Below, one piece after another: positions 12,885 to 13,002 of a stretch of 13,002 nucleotides of DNA. The stretch's first letter is position 1. The number at the start of each line of letters is the position of its first letter. The stretch is from Chromatiales bacterium (GTDB lineage: Bacteria; Pseudomonadota; Gammaproteobacteria; SZUA-152). The stretch lies in the NCBI GenBank assembly GCA_026999335.1, contig JALTPW010000231.1, forward strand, positions 1 through 13,002, read 5' to 3'. Below the pieces are notes generated by a model. It did no database searches. It saw only the letters and a list, made by a program, of their open reading frames with translations, and had not been told where the DNA came from. The translations under genes were made by a program, and so were the position numbers.

Positions 12885-13002
12885 ATGTCGGATCGTGACG
12901 ACATTCTGGCCGACCGGCTCAATGTGGAGCCGGCGATCTTCAAGGGCTGTTCGTCGTCCGAACTGGGCATCATCGTGGGTGTGGCCGCGCTCATCTGGTT
13001 AC
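12885..13002 (+). CDS. TIGR03750 family conjugal transfer protein, 3' end outside window
   Basis: Only the first 39 codons are present. They read MSDRDDILADRLNVEPAIFK, followed by a hydrophilic GCSSSELG and then the start of a transmembrane helix (IIVGVAALIWL). This matches the N-terminus of TIGR03750 proteins, which follow TIGR03745 in this ICE family and are short inner-membrane components of the mating-pair system, comparable in size and layout to VirB3/TraL-type subunits. The ATG at 12885 lies 3 bases after the preceding stop. The assignment rests on the N-terminal pattern and gene order. Confidence 0.85.
   Translation, partial: MSDRDDILADRLNVEPAIFKGCSSSELGIIVGVAALIWL

Overview
The window looks like a piece of an integrative and conjugative element (ICE) of the large proteobacterial family whose transfer genes carry the TIGR037xx names (PFGI-1, PAPI-1, SPI-7 and ICEclc-like elements, G-type mating-pair system). 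The host is most likely a gammaproteobacterium: base composition is moderately high in G+C, Shine-Dalgarno sites are ordinary, and the conjugation proteins match families best known from Pseudomonas and relatives. Genus cannot be told from the sequence.

Left transfer block (1-5703, + strand). A 5'-truncated membrane/coiled-coil protein and a small exported or membrane protein are followed by a TIGR03759-family exported protein with a CxxC motif, a lysozyme-like lytic transglycosylase, a TIGR03765 (PFL_4695-like) protein, the coupling ATPase TraD and a TIGR03747 membrane protein. Spacing is tight, with 8-base and 4-base overlaps, so this is one operon.

Cargo (5763-11714). Two divergent operons share one control region (8482-8611). 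The leftward (-) operon encodes a DUF2188 protein, a small ubiquitin-like protein of the multi-ubiquitin family, an E2-like protein, a JAB-E1 (ThiF) fusion and a DUF6527 protein. This is the gene set of bacterial ubiquitination-like (Bub-type) operons, relatives of the Bil and CBASS Cap2/Cap3 systems. The E2-like protein contains no cysteine, and the E1 lacks a cysteine where MoeB/ThiF-type E1s usually keep their catalytic one. Any transfer chemistry must therefore be non-canonical, for example Ser-linked, or the E2 must act as a scaffold. The rightward (+) operon encodes an XRE repressor, an ImmA/IrrE metallopeptidase, a protein with two zinc ribbons and a HEPN-like RxxxxH motif, and an Mrr-type PD-(D/E)XK nuclease. 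The control region holds four copies of ACGTMAT-like boxes spaced 23, 47 and 23 bp, probably repressor operators. I infer that the repressor keeps both arms quiet until the ImmA-type protease removes it.

Right transfer block (11903-13002, + strand). After a 188-base spacer the mating-pair genes resume in their usual order: RAQPRD protein, TIGR03758, TIGR03745 and the start of TIGR03750, cut by the window end. The cargo therefore sits between TIGR03747 and RAQPRD without breaking any transfer gene, as expected of a tolerated insertion spot in this ICE family.
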